Positions 9,509 to 16,519 of a stretch of DNA of 25,581 nucleotides are shown piece after piece. Source of the DNA: Chloroflexota bacterium (GTDB taxonomy: Bacteria > Chloroflexota > Dehalococcoidia > Bin125); contig JAPOXB010000065.1 in the NCBI GenBank assembly GCA_026707335.1, positions 1 through 25,581 on the forward strand. Reading direction: 5' to 3'. The notes beneath the pieces are model-generated. The model was not told the origin of the DNA, did no database searches, and saw only the letters and a program-made list of their open reading frames with translations. The translations under genes were made by a program, and so were the position numbers. The stretch's first letter is position 1. Each line of letters opens with the position of its first letter.

Positions 9509-10396
9509 ATGACCCTCCAGGAACCGCAGATACAGGTGGAGGGGCTGTGGAAGGTCTTCGGCGACGACGCCGATCGCGTGTTTGAACCCGAGTACGAGAG
9601 CAAGACCCGGGACGAGATCCAGGAGGAGTTGGGCGCGGTCGTCGCCCTGCGGGACGTGTCGCTCAGCGTCGCGTCCGGCGAGATCTTCGTGGTCATGGGG
9701 CTCTCGGGCAGCGGCAAGTCGACCCTCGCGCGCTGCCTGATCCGGCTCGTGGACGCCACGCGGGGCGCGATCCGCTTCGACGGCGAGGACATCCTCGAGT
9801 ACGGCCCGAGCGAGCTGACCGAGTTCCGCCGCAAGAAGATCGCGATGGTGTTCCAGCACTACGGGCTGCTGCCGCATCGGCCCGTGCTCGACAACGTGGC
9901 CTTCGGCCTCGAGATCCAGGGCATGGACAGGCCGGCGCGGTACGAGGCGGCGAAGGCGGCCATCGAGACGGTCGGGCTCGACGGCTGGGAGAGCTACTAC
10001 CCGCGCGAGATGAGCGGCGGCATGCAGCAGCGGGTCGGCATCGCGCGGGCCCTGGCCGTCGATCCCGACGTGCTGATCATGGACGAGCCGTTCAGCGGCC
10101 TCGACCCCCTCATCCGTCGGCGCATGCAGGACGAGCTCATCTCGCTGGAAGGCCAGCTGCACAAGACCATCGTCTTCATCACGCACGACCTCAATGAGGC
10201 GATCAAGCTCGGCGACCGCGTGGCCATCATGCGCGACGGTGCTATTGTCCAAGAGGGCAGCCCCGAGGAGATCGTCACCCGCCCCGCCGACGACTACGTG
10301 GCGGACTTCGTGCGGGACGTGTCGGCGGCGGAGGTCGCCAAGCTCCGGGCGGCCGCGGAGGCCGTCGCGACCGGGGGCAGTCTGGAGGCCGAGTGA
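9509..10396 (+). CDS. proV: Glycine betaine/proline-type ABC transporter ATP-binding protein (ProV/OpuAA family)
   Basis: A 295-residue ABC ATPase of the quaternary-amine uptake family. It has the characteristic N-terminal extension (EGLWKVFGDDADRVFEPEY, then an acidic helix) seen in ProV-type proteins. Walker A is GLSGSGKS, the Q-loop VFQHYGLLPHRPV, the signature MSGGMQQRVGIARAL, Walker B VLIMDEPFSGLDPL, and the H-loop FITHDLNEAIKLGDR. It ends soon after the ATPase core, with no C-terminal CBS domains, so the ionic-strength sensing attributed to CBS domains in OpuA is not expected here. The ribosome site GGAG lies five bases before the ATG. Its stop TGA shares a base with the permease ATG (TGATG), indicating translational coupling. 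Confidence 0.93.
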   Translation: MTLQEPQIQVEGLWKVFGDDADRVFEPEYESKTRDEIQEELGAVVALRDVSLSVASGEIFVVMGLSGSGKSTLARCLIRLVDATRGAIRFDGEDILEYGPSELTEFRRKKIAMVFQHYGLLPHRPVLDNVAFGLEIQGMDRPARYEAAKAAIETVGLDGWESYYPREMSGGMQQRVGIARALAVDPDVLIMDEPFSGLDPLIRRRMQDELISLEGQLHKTIVFITHDLNEAIKLGDRVAIMRDGAIVQEGSPEEIVTRPADDYVADFVRDVSAAEVAKLRAAAEAVATGGSLEAE

Positions 10397-11469
10397 TGGT
10401 GGGGGCCGCGGGCACGCAGGAGTCGGAAGGCGACCCCGACAATACGTCGCTGGCCGCCGGCCTGCGGAGTCTCGCCAGCGGTCATCCCTGGCTGTCGGGG
10501 ACGGCGGTCGTCATCGTCGTGCTGGTGGCGAGCCTGCTCATCTGGGGCCCCCAGATGGACTTCCCCACCACCGTCTCGCAGACCGAGCAGCCGGCGGCCG
10601 ACGGCCGCACCGTCGTGCTGGACCAGACGATCCGTGAAGTCACCGGCGACGCCATCGACGATGGATTCGACTGGCTGACCGAAGAGGGCGACTTCCTCTT
10701 CGACGGCGTCAGCGACGCCACGGCGTGGCTGCTGGTGCGCATTGAGGACGGCCTCAAGTGGCTGCCCTGGGTGGCCGTGATCGCGGGGCTGGCGCTGCTG
10801 TCGTTCGGTGTGGGGCGCTGGAAGCTGATGGCCTTCACGACGCTCGCCCTGCTCTACCTGGGCTTCATGGGGCTCTGGTCGAACGCCATCGACACCATCG
10901 CGCTGATCGTGGTGGCGGTGGCCGTGTCGCTGGCCATCGGGCTGCCGCTGGGCGTGCTCGGCGCGCGCAACCGCCTCGCCGACAACCTCATGCGCCCCAT
11001 CCTCGACGCAATGCAGACGATGCCGAGCTTCGTCTATCTCCTGCCGGGCATCCTCTTCTTCGGCCTGGGCAAGCCGGCCGGCATCTTCGCGACCGTGATC
11101 TACGCGGTGCCGCCCGTCATCCGCCTGACCAATCTGGGCATCCGGCAGGTGTCGCCCGAGGTCGTCGAGGCCGCCCTGGCCTTCGGGTCGTCGCCCCGCC
11201 AGGTGCTGCTGAAGGTCCAGATCCCCATGGCCCTGCCCACGATCATGGCCGGCATCAACCAGACCACGCTGATGGCGCTGGCCATGGTGACCATCGCCAG
11301 CATGGTCGCCGCCGGCGGCCTGGGCGACGACGTCCTGCGGGCACTGCAGAAGAACCAGTCCGGGAACGGGGTGATCGCCGGGCTGGCGATCGTGTTCCTC
11401 GCGATCATCATCGATCGCATCACGCAATCGATCGCCGCGGAAAACAGAGAGCGCTTGACAGCCGGTTGA
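10396..11469 (+). CDS. proW: Glycine betaine/proline-type ABC transporter permease (ProW/OpuAB family)
   Basis: A 357-residue inner-membrane permease. One hydrophobic helix sits near residues 33-52. A hydrophilic stretch of roughly 75 residues follows, then the conserved multi-helix core begins with LKWLPWVAVIAGLALLSFG. The cytoplasmic EAA loop that contacts the ATPase is EAALAFGSSPRQVLLKVQIP, and MPSFVYLLPGILFFGLG and AGGLGDDVLRAL are typical of the family. I chose the ATG at 10396, which overlaps the ATPase stop by one base and has GGAGG seven bases upstream; a GTG one codon earlier is possible. It is the second gene of a three-gene operon. With the ATPase and lipoprotein it forms a binding-protein-dependent importer for betaine-like compounds. 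Confidence 0.93.
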   Translation: MVGAAGTQESEGDPDNTSLAAGLRSLASGHPWLSGTAVVIVVLVASLLIWGPQMDFPTTVSQTEQPAADGRTVVLDQTIREVTGDAIDDGFDWLTEEGDFLFDGVSDATAWLLVRIEDGLKWLPWVAVIAGLALLSFGVGRWKLMAFTTLALLYLGFMGLWSNAIDTIALIVVAVAVSLAIGLPLGVLGARNRLADNLMRPILDAMQTMPSFVYLLPGILFFGLGKPAGIFATVIYAVPPVIRLTNLGIRQVSPEVVEAALAFGSSPRQVLLKVQIPMALPTIMAGINQTTLMALAMVTIASMVAAGGLGDDVLRALQKNQSGNGVIAGLAIVFLAIIIDRITQSIAAENRERLTAG

Positions 11470-11483
11470 GAAAGGACGCCGAC

Positions 11484-12557
11484 ATGTATACGCAGCGCAA
11501 CGACACACCACGCCGGGGCCTTCTGAGACGAGGCAGATTCGCCATCGTCCTGATCGCCCTCATCGCGATGCTCGCCGTGGCGGCCGTGGCCGCCTGTGGG
11601 GGCGGCGACGGCGACGACGAGAAGCAGACCCTCGTCTTCAGCGACCTGAACTGGACCAGCGCGCAGATACAGAACCGGATCGCGCAGTACATCGTCGAGA
11701 TGGGCTACGACTACCCCACCGACGTCGTGCTGGGCGCGACGCTGCCGCTCTTCCAGGGCCTGCGCCGGGGCGACACCCACGTCACCATGGAGATCTGGCT
11801 GCCCAACCAGGACGAGGCCTGGAACGAAGCGCTGGCGGCCGGGGAGGTCGTGTCGCTGGGGACGAGCCTCGGCAGCGACTGGCAGTCGGCCTTCGTCATT
11901 CCCGCCTACCTGCAGGAGCAGTACCCCGACCTCGACAGCATCGAGGACCTCAAGGATGACCAGTACAAGGCGCTCTTCGCCAGCGCCGAGACGGGCGGCA
12001 AGGCGCGGCTGGTGTCGTGCGTCATCGGCTGGTCCTGCGAGGTGGTCAACGCGGCGCAGATCGAGGGCTACGGCCTCGGCGATCACGTCGAGATCATCGC
12101 GCCCGGCGACGGCGCCGCCCTCAACGCCGACCTCATCGGCGCCTACGAGAAGGGCGACCCCTGGCTCGGCTACCAGTGGGGCACCAACGAGCCCGCCCTG
12201 GTCCTCGACCTGGTGCGGCTCGAGGAGCCCGAGTACACCGACGAGTGCTGGTTCACCACCAAGGCCTGCGCCTACGAGGACGCGACGATCCTGATCGCCG
12301 TGCACCCCGACGTGGTCGCCAACGCCCCGGACGTCGTCGCGATGCTGCGGGCCTGGACCTTCGACGTCACCAAGTACCGCGTCGTGGCCGCTTGGTTCAA
12401 CGACAACGCGGGCGCCGACGCCAACGACGCGGCGCTCTGGTGGCTCAGCGCGAACGAGGACGTCTGGAGCACCTGGGTGACCGAGGAGGCCGCCGACAAG
12501 ATCCGCGCCGCGCTCGACGACGGCGAGATCCCCGCCGGCTGGCCCGAGGCGTCGTAA
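11484..12557 (+). CDS. Glycine betaine-type ABC transporter substrate-binding lipoprotein (OpuAC/ProX family)
   Basis: A 357-residue solute receptor. The N-terminus has several Arg, a hydrophobic segment (about 20-37) and VAAC with Cys38, a plausible lipobox, so it is probably lipid-anchored outside the membrane. A Gly/Asp-rich tether follows. The mature part reads as an OpuAC-type domain: LVFSDLNWTSAQIQNRIAQ, then the ligand-binding stretch VTMEIWLPNQ and WLGYQWGTNEPAL, with several Trp and Tyr available for an aromatic cage that binds trimethylammonium groups. Two close cysteine pairs (VSCVIGWSC and DECWFTTKAC) could form disulfides. The ATG at 11484 has AAGGA seven bases upstream and lies 14 bases after the permease stop. 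Ligand identity among betaine, carnitine, choline or a sulfonium analogue is not determined. Confidence 0.92.
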   Translation: MYTQRNDTPRRGLLRRGRFAIVLIALIAMLAVAAVAACGGGDGDDEKQTLVFSDLNWTSAQIQNRIAQYIVEMGYDYPTDVVLGATLPLFQGLRRGDTHVTMEIWLPNQDEAWNEALAAGEVVSLGTSLGSDWQSAFVIPAYLQEQYPDLDSIEDLKDDQYKALFASAETGGKARLVSCVIGWSCEVVNAAQIEGYGLGDHVEIIAPGDGAALNADLIGAYEKGDPWLGYQWGTNEPALVLDLVRLEEPEYTDECWFTTKACAYEDATILIAVHPDVVANAPDVVAMLRAWTFDVTKYRVVAAWFNDNAGADANDAALWWLSANEDVWSTWVTEEAADKIRAALDDGEIPAGWPEAS

Positions 12558-12571
12558 GCCCGACGCCGCGC

Positions 12572-12609
12572 AACCCGCTGCGCCGGCCACGGAGTCGGCG
12601 CGGCGGGTT
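12572..12609. terminator. Hairpin between the ABC importer and the toxin gene
   Basis: AACCCGCTGCGCC (12572-12584) pairs with GGCGCGGCGGGTT (12597-12609) as a 13-bp stem with one G-U pair and a 12-base loop. It lies between the convergent ends of the lipoprotein gene (12557) and the toxin gene (12618), where a bidirectional terminator is expected. A run of T is lacking. Confidence 0.6.
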
Positions 12610-12617
12610 CGGCTGGG

Positions 12618-13016
12618 TCACTCGGTCACGTCCAGCCGGCTCAGCGCGCCAGGCCAGTCGAGGATGTGCTGATCGGCGGTCACCAGCCGGTGACCTTCCA
12701 GCGCGGTGGCGACGATCACGCGGTCGGCCGGTTCGCCGGACAGGTCGCGCAGGAAGCCGGCGCGGGTGGCGATCTCGCCGTCTACCGGGATCTCGACGAG
12801 GCCGTCGCGCAGCAGGCTCTCGCGCCAGGACGCGACATCGCGCAGGAGCGTCAGCCTGCGCTTGTCGTGCAGCATCGCGACCTCCCAGAAGCTGATGGCG
12901 GAGACGGCGGCCTCGCCCGCGGCCCAGGCCCGGTCGATGGCCCGGCGGGCGCGACGGCCGACGCGGCGGTCCTCGAAGACCAGCCAGATCAGCACGTGGG
13001 TATCGAGCAGGATCAC
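12618..13016 (-). CDS. PIN-domain ribonuclease toxin (VapC-type)
   Basis: A 132-residue PIN-domain protein, the toxin of a type II toxin-antitoxin pair, expected to cleave RNA with Mg2+ or Mn2+. The acidic residues of the site are Asp5 (LLDTHVLIWL), Glu45 (SFWEVAML), Asp98 (EPADRVIVATAL) and Asp115 (LVTADQHIL). I chose the GTG at 13016 because the conserved first strand starts there and because GTGA overlaps the antitoxin stop by four bases, which implies coupled translation. A longer frame back to 13055 would add only residues lying within the antitoxin gene. The WLVFEDRR and SFWEVAMLHDK patterns match the PIN subgroup usually paired with Phd/YefM antitoxins. Confidence 0.9.
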   Translation of the reverse strand: MILLDTHVLIWLVFEDRRVGRRARRAIDRAWAAGEAAVSAISFWEVAMLHDKRRLTLLRDVASWRESLLRDGLVEIPVDGEIATRAGFLRDLSGEPADRVIVATALEGHRLVTADQHILDWPGALSRLDVTE

Positions 13017-13297
13017 GGGTTGAGCACGCGATCGGGGTTGGATTCGGCTTCCCACTCCACGCCGATCGGCGCGACGAGATCGCCGTGGATCTGAATGATG
13101 TCGCGGTCACGGCCCCAGGGCGCGCCCCGGGGCTTCGCCCCGCAGGGCGCGAGCTTCGCGACCGGGCGGCCGTACTTGGTGATGACGATCTCCTCGCCGT
13201 TCTCCGCCACATCGTCCATGAGCTTGAGGCACTTCGCCTTGAATTCGGAGGCCTTGATGGTCCGGGCGCCCGGCGCCGGGTCGCGATCTGGCTGCAT
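13013..13297 (-). CDS. Phd/YefM-family antitoxin
   Basis: A 94-residue antitoxin. Residues about 13-50 (TIKASEFKAKCLKLMDDV, then GEEIVITKYGRPVAKLAP) are the classic Phd/YefM DNA-binding and dimerisation fold. The C-terminal part, with GDLVAPIGVEWEAE, would wrap and inhibit the PIN toxin encoded next. The ATG at 13297 has GGGGAGGA a few bases upstream. The stop codon overlaps the toxin GTG. Proteins of this family repress their own operon by binding short palindromes, and a matching pair of palindromes lies 36-55 bases upstream of this start. Confidence 0.9.
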   Translation of the reverse strand: MQPDRDPAPGARTIKASEFKAKCLKLMDDVAENGEEIVITKYGRPVAKLAPCGAKPRGAPWGRDRDIIQIHGDLVAPIGVEWEAESNPDRVLNP

Positions 13298-13327
13298 GGC
13301 GTCCTCCCCGCTTACTCCGTGACCCGA

Positions 13328-13352
13328 AGCATACCATGGTCACCACCATGGT
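13328..13352 (-). promoter_or_regulatory. Candidate antitoxin operator: two ACCATGGT palindromes over a -10 box
   Basis: The 8-bp perfect palindrome ACCATGGT occurs at 13333-13340 and again at 13345-13352, 12 bases centre to centre. On the minus strand TATGCT (13333-13328) is a plausible -10 box for the antitoxin gene, directly against the first palindrome, so bound repressor would cover the promoter. Palindrome pairs of this kind are typical for Phd-type autorepression; binding here is inferred. Confidence 0.6.
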
Positions 13353-13396
13353 CGGATATTCCAGACGGCGACGCGCGTACTCCGGCCGCGGCTGCC

Positions 13397-13402
13397 TACA
13401 AT
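13397..13402 (+). promoter_or_regulatory. Candidate -10 element (TACAAT) before the hydratase gene
   Basis: TACAAT is a 5-of-6 match to the -10 consensus, 47 bases before the hydratase start, in a GC-rich divergent intergenic region. The -35 region is poor. Confidence 0.35.
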
Positions 13403-13448
13403 GCAGGCCATCCCCCACCGCACCCGACGACTCCCGAGGAGGCAGATG

Positions 13449-14249
13449 ATGGCGCAACTGACCGACGACCAGGTCGCGAACGCGGTCGCGTTTCTGGCGC
13501 GGGCGCGGGCGAGCGAAGCGCCGCTGCCCGCGTTCCCCGAGGACTGCCGTCCGACGACGATCGACGACGCCTACCGCATCGCGCAGGCGACGCGCAGCCC
13601 GGCGGACGAGCGCCCGGACGGCTGGAAGGCCGGCGCGTCGAGCCCCGCCCAGGTGCGCGACGCCGGCCTCGCGACGCCGCCCGTCGCGCCGCTGTTCGCG
13701 GGCGTGCTCCGCGCGAGTCCGGCGGACCTGGACGGGGCGAAGTACCACCTGTGCGTGATCGAGGCGGAGGTGGCGTTCCGGCTGGCGGCGGGGCTCCCGG
13801 CGCGGGCGGCCCCCTACACGATGGCCGAGGTCCGCGACGCCGTCGGCGACGCCCATCTGGTCATCGAGGCCGTCAACTTCCCCTTCGCCGACGGCCCATC
13901 CGTCGGGCTGCCCAGCATCGTCGCGAGCGGGTTCGCCGTCGGCAATCTGATCATCGGCCCCACGATCGACGATTGGGCGGCGCGCGACCTGCGCACGCTG
14001 GACGTGGAGTTGCTCATCGACGGCGAGCGCGTCGCGCGGGGCCTGCAGGGCGACGCCCGCTGCGACCCGCTCGGCGTCCTGCTGGCGATGGCCAACGACC
14101 TCTCGGCGCGCGGATTCGGGCTGGAGGCGGGCCAGGTCGTCACGACGGGCGCCGCCGCCGCGCCGACCCCCGCCCGCCCCGGCCAGACGGCCGTCGTCCG
14201 TTCGGCCGGCGTCGGCGAGGTCGTCGCGCGGCTGTCGGCCGGCGGCTAG
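13449..14249 (+). CDS. 2-keto-4-pentenoate hydratase-like protein (fumarylacetoacetate hydrolase superfamily)
   Basis: A 266-residue protein that resembles MhpD/DmpE-type 2-hydroxypenta-2,4-dienoate hydratases and 4-oxalocrotonate decarboxylases, which act late in meta-cleavage of aromatic rings. Visible marks: GWKAGASSPAQVRDAGL (substrate loop), PLFAGVL, the metal-binding region CVIEAEVAFRLA (Glu pair), DAHLVIEAVNFPF with the third acidic ligand, then MANDLSARGFGLEAGQVVTTGAA. The length is normal. Two ATG codons are adjacent (13446 and 13449); GAGGAGG at 13436-13442 is better spaced for the second. The first adds one Met. No dioxygenase or aldolase lies nearby, so the pathway is open. Its stop overlaps that of the minus-strand propeller gene within CTAG. 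Confidence 0.87.
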   Translation: MAQLTDDQVANAVAFLARARASEAPLPAFPEDCRPTTIDDAYRIAQATRSPADERPDGWKAGASSPAQVRDAGLATPPVAPLFAGVLRASPADLDGAKYHLCVIEAEVAFRLAAGLPARAAPYTMAEVRDAVGDAHLVIEAVNFPFADGPSVGLPSIVASGFAVGNLIIGPTIDDWAARDLRTLDVELLIDGERVARGLQGDARCDPLGVLLAMANDLSARGFGLEAGQVVTTGAAAAPTPARPGQTAVVRSAGVGEVVARLSAGG

Positions 14250-15190
14250 CCGGTCCGGCGGAGCTTCTTCAGGCTGGGCAGTTCCCGCGGCGGATCGAGG
14301 AGGCTGCCCCGGATCGTGTACGAGACCTCGCCTACGTACACGTCGCCGCGCGAATCGACGGCGATCGCGTGCGGCGCGATGAAGCGGCCCGGCTCGCTGC
14401 CCTCCTCGGGATCGCCGTAGCGGCCCTGCAGCGTGCCCGACGCGTCGTAGGCGCTGACACGGTGTCCGATGCCCAGCGCCCCCTCCATCAGCGGCACGCC
14501 GTTGAGCTCCCCGATGTAGACGTTGTCGTCCGGTCCCACGCTCAGCCCGCAGGGCCGGTGGACGTTGTTCCACATCGTCACCAGCCCCCCGTCGAGGTCG
14601 AAGATCTGCACGCGGTGCGCCTCCCGGTCGGCCACGTAGAGCCGGTCGCCGCGCAGGGCGATGTTGTGCGGGCAGAGGAACTGGCCCGGGTCGATGCCCG
14701 GCGCCCCCCAGGACAGCAGGTGCTCGCCGCGGGGAGAGTACTTGTGCACCCGCGCGTTGCCGTAGCCGTCGCTGATGAAGATGGCGCCGTCCTCGGCGAC
14801 GGCCATGTCGGTCGGCCGGTTGAACGGCTCGCCGCTGAAGCGCGGCGCCGGCTCGTGGGGCGTGCCGATCGTCAGCAGCAGTTCGCCCTGCGGCGTCCAC
14901 TTCGTGATCGTGTGCGATCCGTCGTCGGCGCAGTAGATGAAGCCGTCGTGCGCGGCCAGGATCGCGTGCGTGCGGTTCGTGAACGTGCCCGCCCCGAACG
15001 TCCGTAGGAACGCCCCGTCGGCGTCGAGCACGATGACCGGGTTGGCCGGGTTGCGGGTGAGCAGATAGACCGTGTCGTCGGCCGCGACGCTGACCCCCGG
15101 CGTCTCGACCAGGGTCATCCCGGCGGGCAGATCCCCCCAGCGCGCCAGGCAGTCGAGGGGCAGCGTGGGCGTTCGCAGGTCGGTCGTCAT
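14246..15190 (-). CDS. NHL-repeat / six-bladed beta-propeller protein
   Basis: A 314-residue protein of repeated propeller blades. Recurrent units of the type GVSVAADDTVYLLTR, DMAVAEDGAIFISDGYGNARVHKYSPRG, NIALRGDRLYVADREAHRVQIFDLDG and AIAVDSRGDVYVGEV fit NHL repeats as in peptidyl-alpha-hydroxyglycine lyase-like and SMP-30-like proteins. About six blades are present. No signal peptide or membrane segment is seen, so it is probably cytosolic, which is unusual for proteins of the secreted lyase group. The ATG at 15190 follows GAAAGG. Its gene is divergent from the selenoprotein candidate. A lactonase- or lyase-like activity is possible, but I cannot name a substrate. Confidence 0.82.
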   Translation of the reverse strand: MTTDLRTPTLPLDCLARWGDLPAGMTLVETPGVSVAADDTVYLLTRNPANPVIVLDADGAFLRTFGAGTFTNRTHAILAAHDGFIYCADDGSHTITKWTPQGELLLTIGTPHEPAPRFSGEPFNRPTDMAVAEDGAIFISDGYGNARVHKYSPRGEHLLSWGAPGIDPGQFLCPHNIALRGDRLYVADREAHRVQIFDLDGGLVTMWNNVHRPCGLSVGPDDNVYIGELNGVPLMEGALGIGHRVSAYDASGTLQGRYGDPEEGSEPGRFIAPHAIAVDSRGDVYVGEVSYTIRGSLLDPPRELPSLKKLRRTG

Positions 15191-15229
15191 GGCCGCGGCC
15201 TTTCGAGTATCGGGCGCGTAGCGGGCCGC

Positions 15230-15237
15230 CGTATACT
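15230..15237. promoter_or_regulatory. Shared divergent -10 core (CGTATACT)
   Basis: TATACT (15232-15237) is a 5-of-6 -10 box for the plus-strand peroxiredoxin-like gene. Its complement TATACG is usable for the minus-strand propeller gene. No convincing -35 was found for either direction. Confidence 0.35.
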
Positions 15238-15307
15238 AGGCGGGCCACGACCGTCGCGCCGAGGCGCCCCACCCGCGGGCGCGGCGGCGGGCAGGAAGGC
15301 AACCGCC

Positions 15308-16519
15308 GTGAACAATCCCATGGACGTGCTGGGCGCGCGCAACGCCAACGACGTCGACCATCCCACCGGCCCCGACGTCGGCGAGCGCCTGCCCGACATC
15401 ACCCTGCCCGACCAGTCGGGCCGGCCGGTCAACATCGAGGCGGCGCGCGACGGCGGGCGGGCGCTGGTGGTCTTCCACCGCTCGCTGCGTTGGTGACCGT
15501 TCTGCCGCTCGCAGCTCGTGCAGCTGCAACAGAACCTGCACCAGTTCACGAAGGCCGGCATCTCGGTCTTCGCGATCTCCTACGACCCGGTGGAGGCGCA
15601 GGCCGCCTTCGCGCAGGAGTACGGCATCGCCTACTCGCTGCTCGCCGACGTCGACCACCAAGCCATCGAGGCGACGGGCATCCTCAACGTGCAGAACGTG
15701 GTGGGGGCGGAGCACGACGTCACCAAGGTGGCGCCGTTCCCGGTCGCCGAGGTCGAGGAGCGGCTCCAGATGTCGACCTGGGGCATGCCCTACCCCGGCT
15801 CCTACCTGATCGGTCAGGACGGGACGGTGATCGAGAAGCTGTTCTACCGCCACTACCGCACGCGCGCCTCGGCCGCGACGGTGCTGCGCGACGGCTTCGG
15901 CGTGGACTTCGAGGTGCGCGACCATCCCCGCGCCGAGGTGGGGGCCGACGGCGTCCGCATCCGCGCCACGCTGGGCACCGAGGCCATGGTCTACATGGAG
16001 ACGTCGACGCTCTACATCGAGATCGACCTGGACGAGGGGCTGCACCTCTACGGGCAGCCGGTCCCCGAGGGCTACGTCGCGACGGAGGTGACCGTGACGG
16101 GGCCGGACTCCGTCGTGGTCGGCGCGCCGGTCTACCCCGCCACGACGCCGTTCCGCGTCGCCGGATTGCCCGAGCAGTTCCACGTCTTCCACGGGGATCT
16201 GCGCGTGTCCGTGCCGGTCTACTACGTGCTGGAGCACTTCGACCACCTGCTGGCGCGGGGGCGCATGCTGGCCCAGAGCGGTCCCGAGCACGAGGCCTCG
16301 ATCGTGCGGCAGTTGGTCGCGCACGCCGAGGCCACGCGCCCGCCCGACGAGATGGAGATCCGGCTCGACGTGACGATCCGATTCCAGGCCTGCTCGGATG
16401 TGGTGTGCTTCCCGCCGGAGACGCGGACGTTCCAGCTCGACGTGCCCATCGCGGCGGTGCACATGAGCGACCGCGCCATGCGCGAACTGCGCCTCGGGCC
16501 CCAGTCGGACGAGTCCTGA
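15308..16519 (+). CDS. Predicted selenoprotein: Sec-containing peroxiredoxin-like domain fused to a DsbD N-terminal-like domain
   Basis: Read through the TGA at 15494-15496, this is a 403-residue protein. Residues about 20-195 form an AhpC/TSA-like thioredoxin fold: LPDITLPDQSGRPVNI, VVFHRSLRW, the active site, and later GISVFAISYDP and YPGSYLIGQDGTVIEKLF. Relatives have W-C-P-F-C at the active site; here it is W-(TGA)-P-F-C, so the TGA stands for the first Cys and would give Sec63-x-x-Cys66. Residues about 215-385 resemble the DsbD N-terminal domain, ending in CSDVVCFPPETRTF (Cys362, Cys367). No signal peptide is seen, so the protein is probably cytosolic. The GTG at 15308 has AGGAAGG eight bases upstream. 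After the TGA the frame stays open for over 1,000 bases with normal GC-rich codons. The likely role is Sec-based peroxide or disulfide reduction. Without selenium only a 62-residue fragment forms. A TGC-to-TGA sequencing error or mutation is the alternative. Confidence 0.82.
15497..15534 (+). promoter_or_regulatory. Candidate bacterial SECIS element
   Basis: Directly after the in-frame TGA, TTCTG (15500-15504) pairs with CAGAA (15530-15534). Above an internal loop, GCAGCT (15511-15516) pairs perfectly with AGCTGC (15522-15527), leaving the five-base loop CGUGC. A G is the second loop base and is followed by U, as in the fdhF element. It lies 22 bases after the TGA, within the range used for bacterial SECIS prediction. 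This hairpin would recruit SelB with Sec-tRNA. It lies inside the coding sequence (encoding SQLVQLQ). Confidence 0.72.

Noticed and set aside
9509..12557. Osmoprotection as the certain role of the betaine-type importer.
   Set aside because: No osmosensing CBS domains or osmoregulated promoter motif are visible and the neighbours are catabolic, so the role is left open.
13017..13055. Toxin start at 13055 with 13 extra residues.
   Set aside because: The extra residues fall within the antitoxin frame and before the conserved LLDTHV strand; the GTG at 13016 gives the typical 4-base overlap.
15494..15496. TGA read as tryptophan (alternative genetic code).
   Set aside because: Several complete genes in the window end in TGA at the expected family length, and the family expects Cys, not Trp, at this position.
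15518..16519. Separate gene starting at the internal GTG at 15518 after the TGA.
   Set aside because: It would remove the whole first strand and active site of the thioredoxin fold, and the GTG sits inside the predicted SECIS loop with no ribosome site. Continuous homology on both sides of the TGA favours recoding.
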